A DNA stretch of 64,000 bases from Bradyrhizobium sacchari (GTDB lineage Bacteria; Pseudomonadota; Alphaproteobacteria; Rhizobiales; Xanthobacteraceae), in NCBI RefSeq assembly GCF_002068095.1, contig NZ_LWIG01000007.1, positions 331,536 to 395,535 of the forward strand, read 5' to 3'. The notes below the pieces were generated by a model. That model ran no database searches. It had not been told where the DNA came from and saw only the letters and a list, made by a program, of their open reading frames with translations. Below, one piece after another: positions 62,214 through 64,000 of the stretch (position 1 is its first letter; every line of letters begins with the position of its first letter). The translations under genes were made by a program, and so were the position numbers.

Positions 62214-62258
62214 GATCTACCCTTCCAGATAGTAAGCCTCCCGTTGGGGGGAGGTGTC
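62214..62258 (-). promoter_or_regulatory. serC-type leader RNA motif
   Basis: The minus strand before the serC ATG has CCTCCC pairing with GGGAGG around a short loop. A second small hairpin follows, CTATC with GGTAG enclosing TGGAAG, which carries the ribosome site. This tandem arrangement next to the start codon is the serC RNA motif reported before serC in Rhizobiales. It probably tunes serC translation; the signal is not known. Confidence 0.6.
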
Positions 62259-62292
62259 CCGCCGCGGCTGATACGGGAAACGGGAAGACCAG

Positions 62293-62499
62293 TCAAGGAA
62301 GTTCGGGCGTCTCACGCTGGAGTGAAGGCGCTTCGGGCGCGATTTCCGGGGATTCGACGGCGGCAAGCGCGTTCAGCAAGTCCGTGGCCTCGCTGATCAA
62401 TTGCGCGGCACGACGGCGGCTGCCGACTTTCAAAATGCACTTGTCGTTGGCCTGCACAACGTAGTCGTTGCCGACCTTGATCATGGAATAGCTTGTCAT
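62293..62499 (-). CDS. Small conserved protein (68 aa)
   Basis: Starts MTSYSMIKVGNDYVVQANDK, CILKVGSRRRAAQLISEATD, LLNALAAVESPEIAP and ends in a Pro/Glu-rich tail. It has a beta-hairpin (SYSMIKVGNDYVVQANDKCI) and a helix, a compact small domain shared by many rhizobial proteins without known role. GGGGAT precedes the Met at 62499, and the upstream in-frame Met (62565) has no such site. A 79-bp gap separates it from the serC start. Confidence 0.75.
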   Translation of the reverse strand: MTSYSMIKVGNDYVVQANDKCILKVGSRRRAAQLISEATDLLNALAAVESPEIAPEAPSLQRETPELP

Positions 62500-62656
62500 C
62501 GAAATCCCCGAACCGACCGAGCCCGGTGTCTGACGCTGCGTAGCACCGTTCGTTCCTGCGTCCACGTGAACGACGGAGGGGTAGTTTATCAGCTGTTAAG
62601 ATGAACGAACGCGCGATCCGATTTCGCTGATCGCGCAACGCTCGTCATGTCCTGCC

Positions 62657-63121
62657 TCAAAAGCGGACAGTCATGCCGACGTGACTCGCAGCAAATCCGA
62701 GCCGCTTGTAGAAGCGCTGCGCATCCACACGCGTCTGATGCGTCAGCAGTTCGACCAGATTGCAGCCGCGCGCCTTTGCTTCCGTCACAGCCCATTGCAC
62801 CAACCGCTCACCGATGCCGCGGCTGCGACAATCGGAAGCAACGCGCACGTCCTCGAGCAGACCGCGGATGCCGCCTTGCGAGCTGATGCCTGAGAGAACA
62901 GCGAGTTGCAGGCAACCGACCACCCTGCCCTCGCTCTCGGCAACGACGAGCGTCAGATTTGGATCGCGCTCGATCCGCTCGAACGCGGAGTAATAGGCGG
63001 CGGGGAGCGGCTCCTCCACTCGCTCGCGGCCGCGCCCGAGATGATCGTCGGCGAGCATCGCCACGATCGCCGGGACGTCCTCGCGCCGCGCGTCACGGAT
63101 CGAGATGGACTTATCGTTCAT
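62657..63121 (-). CDS. GNAT-family N-acetyltransferase
   Basis: A 154-residue acetyltransferase, MNDKSISIRDARREDVPAIV. The core strands TLVVAESEGRVVGCLQLAVL lead to the acetyl-CoA loop EDVRVASDCRSRGIGERLVQ (R-x-x-G-I/L-G pattern) and KARGCNLVELLTHQTRVDAQ with FYKRLGF at the end. The acyl acceptor is unknown. The start at 63121 fits the fold; the long upstream extension is a shadow of the GST gene. It follows the GST gene by 16 bp on the same strand. Confidence 0.92.
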   Translation of the reverse strand: MNDKSISIRDARREDVPAIVAMLADDHLGRGRERVEEPLPAAYYSAFERIERDPNLTLVVAESEGRVVGCLQLAVLSGISSQGGIRGLLEDVRVASDCRSRGIGERLVQWAVTEAKARGCNLVELLTHQTRVDAQRFYKRLGFAASHVGMTVRF

Positions 63122-63137
63122 ATGGGAGACTCCAGGC

Positions 63138-63728
63138 TCAGCGTGCCGAGGGCAAGCCGAGGACGGCCTCGGCCTCGCCGATCCAGCGGCGGGTGGCTGC
63201 ATAGCGACCGAGATCGAAGCCGCCTTCATGCGCCACTCGGGTGTAGGCGAGCAGCGAGACGTCGGCGAGCGACACCTCGTCGCCGGCGAAGAAACGGCTG
63301 GTGGAAAGATGCTGCTCCATGCGGTCGAGCGCCGCATAGCCGCGCTTGACCTTTTCGGGATCGAGCTCGGAGGCATCCTTGCCGAGATAGACGATGAGGA
63401 AGCGGCACACCGCGATATAGGGCTCGTGGCTGTACTGCTCCCAGAACAGCCATTCATCCATCTTGGCCGCAGTGAAGGCATCGCGCGGAATGAGGACGCT
63501 GTCGCGGGCGAGATAGCGGATGATGGCGTTGGACTGCGCCAGTGTGCGGCCGTCGTCGAATTCGACGGTCGGCACCTGGCCGGCGCCGTTCATCCTGAGG
63601 AATTGCGGCGTGCGCGTCTCGCCCTTGCGGGTGTCGATCTCGATCCAATGATAGGGTATCGCGAGCTTGTCGCAGACCCACTTCACCTTGAGACAATTGC
63701 CGGAATTGCCGTCGCCGTAGATTTTCAT
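63138..63728 (-). CDS. Glutathione S-transferase family protein
   Basis: A 196-residue GST: thioredoxin-like N-domain (MKIYGDGNSGNCLKVKWVCD, TRKGETRTPQFLRMNGAGQV with the cis-Pro at GQVPTVEFDD and SNAI glutathione contact) and helical C-domain (EWLFWEQYSHEPYIAVCRFL; FFAGDEVSLADVSLLAYTRV). It probably conjugates or reduces small molecules with glutathione; the substrate is not deducible. Its gene and the GNAT gene form a likely two-gene operon. Confidence 0.95.
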   Translation of the reverse strand: MKIYGDGNSGNCLKVKWVCDKLAIPYHWIEIDTRKGETRTPQFLRMNGAGQVPTVEFDDGRTLAQSNAIIRYLARDSVLIPRDAFTAAKMDEWLFWEQYSHEPYIAVCRFLIVYLGKDASELDPEKVKRGYAALDRMEQHLSTSRFFAGDEVSLADVSLLAYTRVAHEGGFDLGRYAATRRWIGEAEAVLGLPSAR

Positions 63729-63796
63729 CGCCGCCGCCCCGTTGGAGCGACAGAGCATCAGGACGACGCCGCCCTGTCAACCGGCCGCATGCGCGC

Positions 63797-64000
63797 TCAG
63801 AACTTGTAGCCTAGACCGGCGCGGAAGTTGTTCAGGCCGACGGTGATGTCTTTCACGTTCGAGAAGCCGACATGCTCCCATTCGCCGCGCAGGAGGAAGT
63901 TGCCGCAGAACGCGTATTCGACGCCGATGCCGGCCGTCCACCCGTACATGAAGCTATTGGTGCGCTGCTCGGTCCTGGACAGTGTGTCTGAACCGGCGGG
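63797..64000 (-). CDS. C-terminal end of an outer-membrane beta-barrel protein
   Basis: The minus strand encodes FMYGWTAGIGVEYAFCGNFL, LRGEWEHVGFSNVKDITVGL, NNFRAGLGYKF and a stop. Alternating strands and the terminal Phe are typical of small outer-membrane barrels of the Omp25/31 (opacity-like) type. The gene is cut by the end of the window, so its size and start are unknown. Confidence 0.85.
   Translation of the reverse strand, partial: PAGSDTLSRTEQRTNSFMYGWTAGIGVEYAFCGNFLLRGEWEHVGFSNVKDITVGLNNFRAGLGYKF

Noticed and set aside
1..64000. CRISPR array
   Set aside because: No series of regularly spaced identical repeats was found on reading through the window.

Overview
The window looks like a Bradyrhizobium-type alphaproteobacterium (Nitrobacteraceae). 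Supporting signs are the GC-rich coding sequence, the many small Bradyrhizobium-style proteins (DUF3551, DUF6894, DUF1330, DUF2188), a ROSE-type RNA thermometer before an hsp20 gene, a phasin, a serC-serA operon with a serC-type leader, a tRNA-His with A73 and no G-1, and the GC-rich palindromic intergenic repeats of this group. The assignment is an inference from content, not a database match.

About 51 kb on the left is accessory DNA and about 13 kb on the right is core chromosome; tRNA-His (50959-51035) sits at the change. The left edge (1-2620) has a frameshifted primase/helicase gene, a scrap resembling HamA, the 3' half of a tRNA and a tyrosine recombinase facing it. 2.6-10.7 kb is a run of small genes mixed with frameshifted ones (dinB, patatin, zinc-ribbon proteins). 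An IS66 element with an intact 8-bp target duplication (11183-13658) and a decayed IS1182-like element (14287-15774) follow. They lie between two inverted copies of one module: a small protein behind a two-hairpin leader. 17.3-22 kb holds more small genes and a heat-shock group (two Hsp20 proteins, a conserved small protein and a coupled 34-residue membrane peptide).

22.2-28.8 kb is a defence region: an OLD-type ATPase stump joined to a broken HEAT-like gene, a complete Hachiman pair (hamA-hamB), a MazG-like fragment and a dead IS30 element. 29.1-38.2 kb is the most unusual part. Eight genes, all with export signals, encode a caspase-like protease and an alpha/beta hydrolase on the + strand, facing a compact six-gene operon on the - strand: lipoprotein, trypsin-like protease, HExxH metallopeptidase, two paralogous glycine-rich proteins and a lone LivJ-type binding protein. 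I do not recognise this combination as a described system. ABC-transporter remnants follow. 40.3-46.5 kb has a DUF3085 protein, a small-partner/Fic pair and a 1270-residue STAND ATPase with an N-terminal nuclease-like domain (Avs-like), ending at an integrase scrap. 47-50.6 kb has a membrane protein, a large exported protein and an AbiU2-like HEPN protein.

The core segment carries a phasin, a PdhS/PleC-like PAS histidine kinase, an FAD monooxygenase, a thiolase, serA and serC, a small conserved protein, a GNAT acetyltransferase, a GST and the end of an outer-membrane beta-barrel gene. No CRISPR array or rRNA was seen. The accessory part reads as a stacked set of integrations: recombinase and tRNA scraps at its left edge and near 46.7 kb, heavy pseudogene decay, and several complete defence or conflict modules that remain open.
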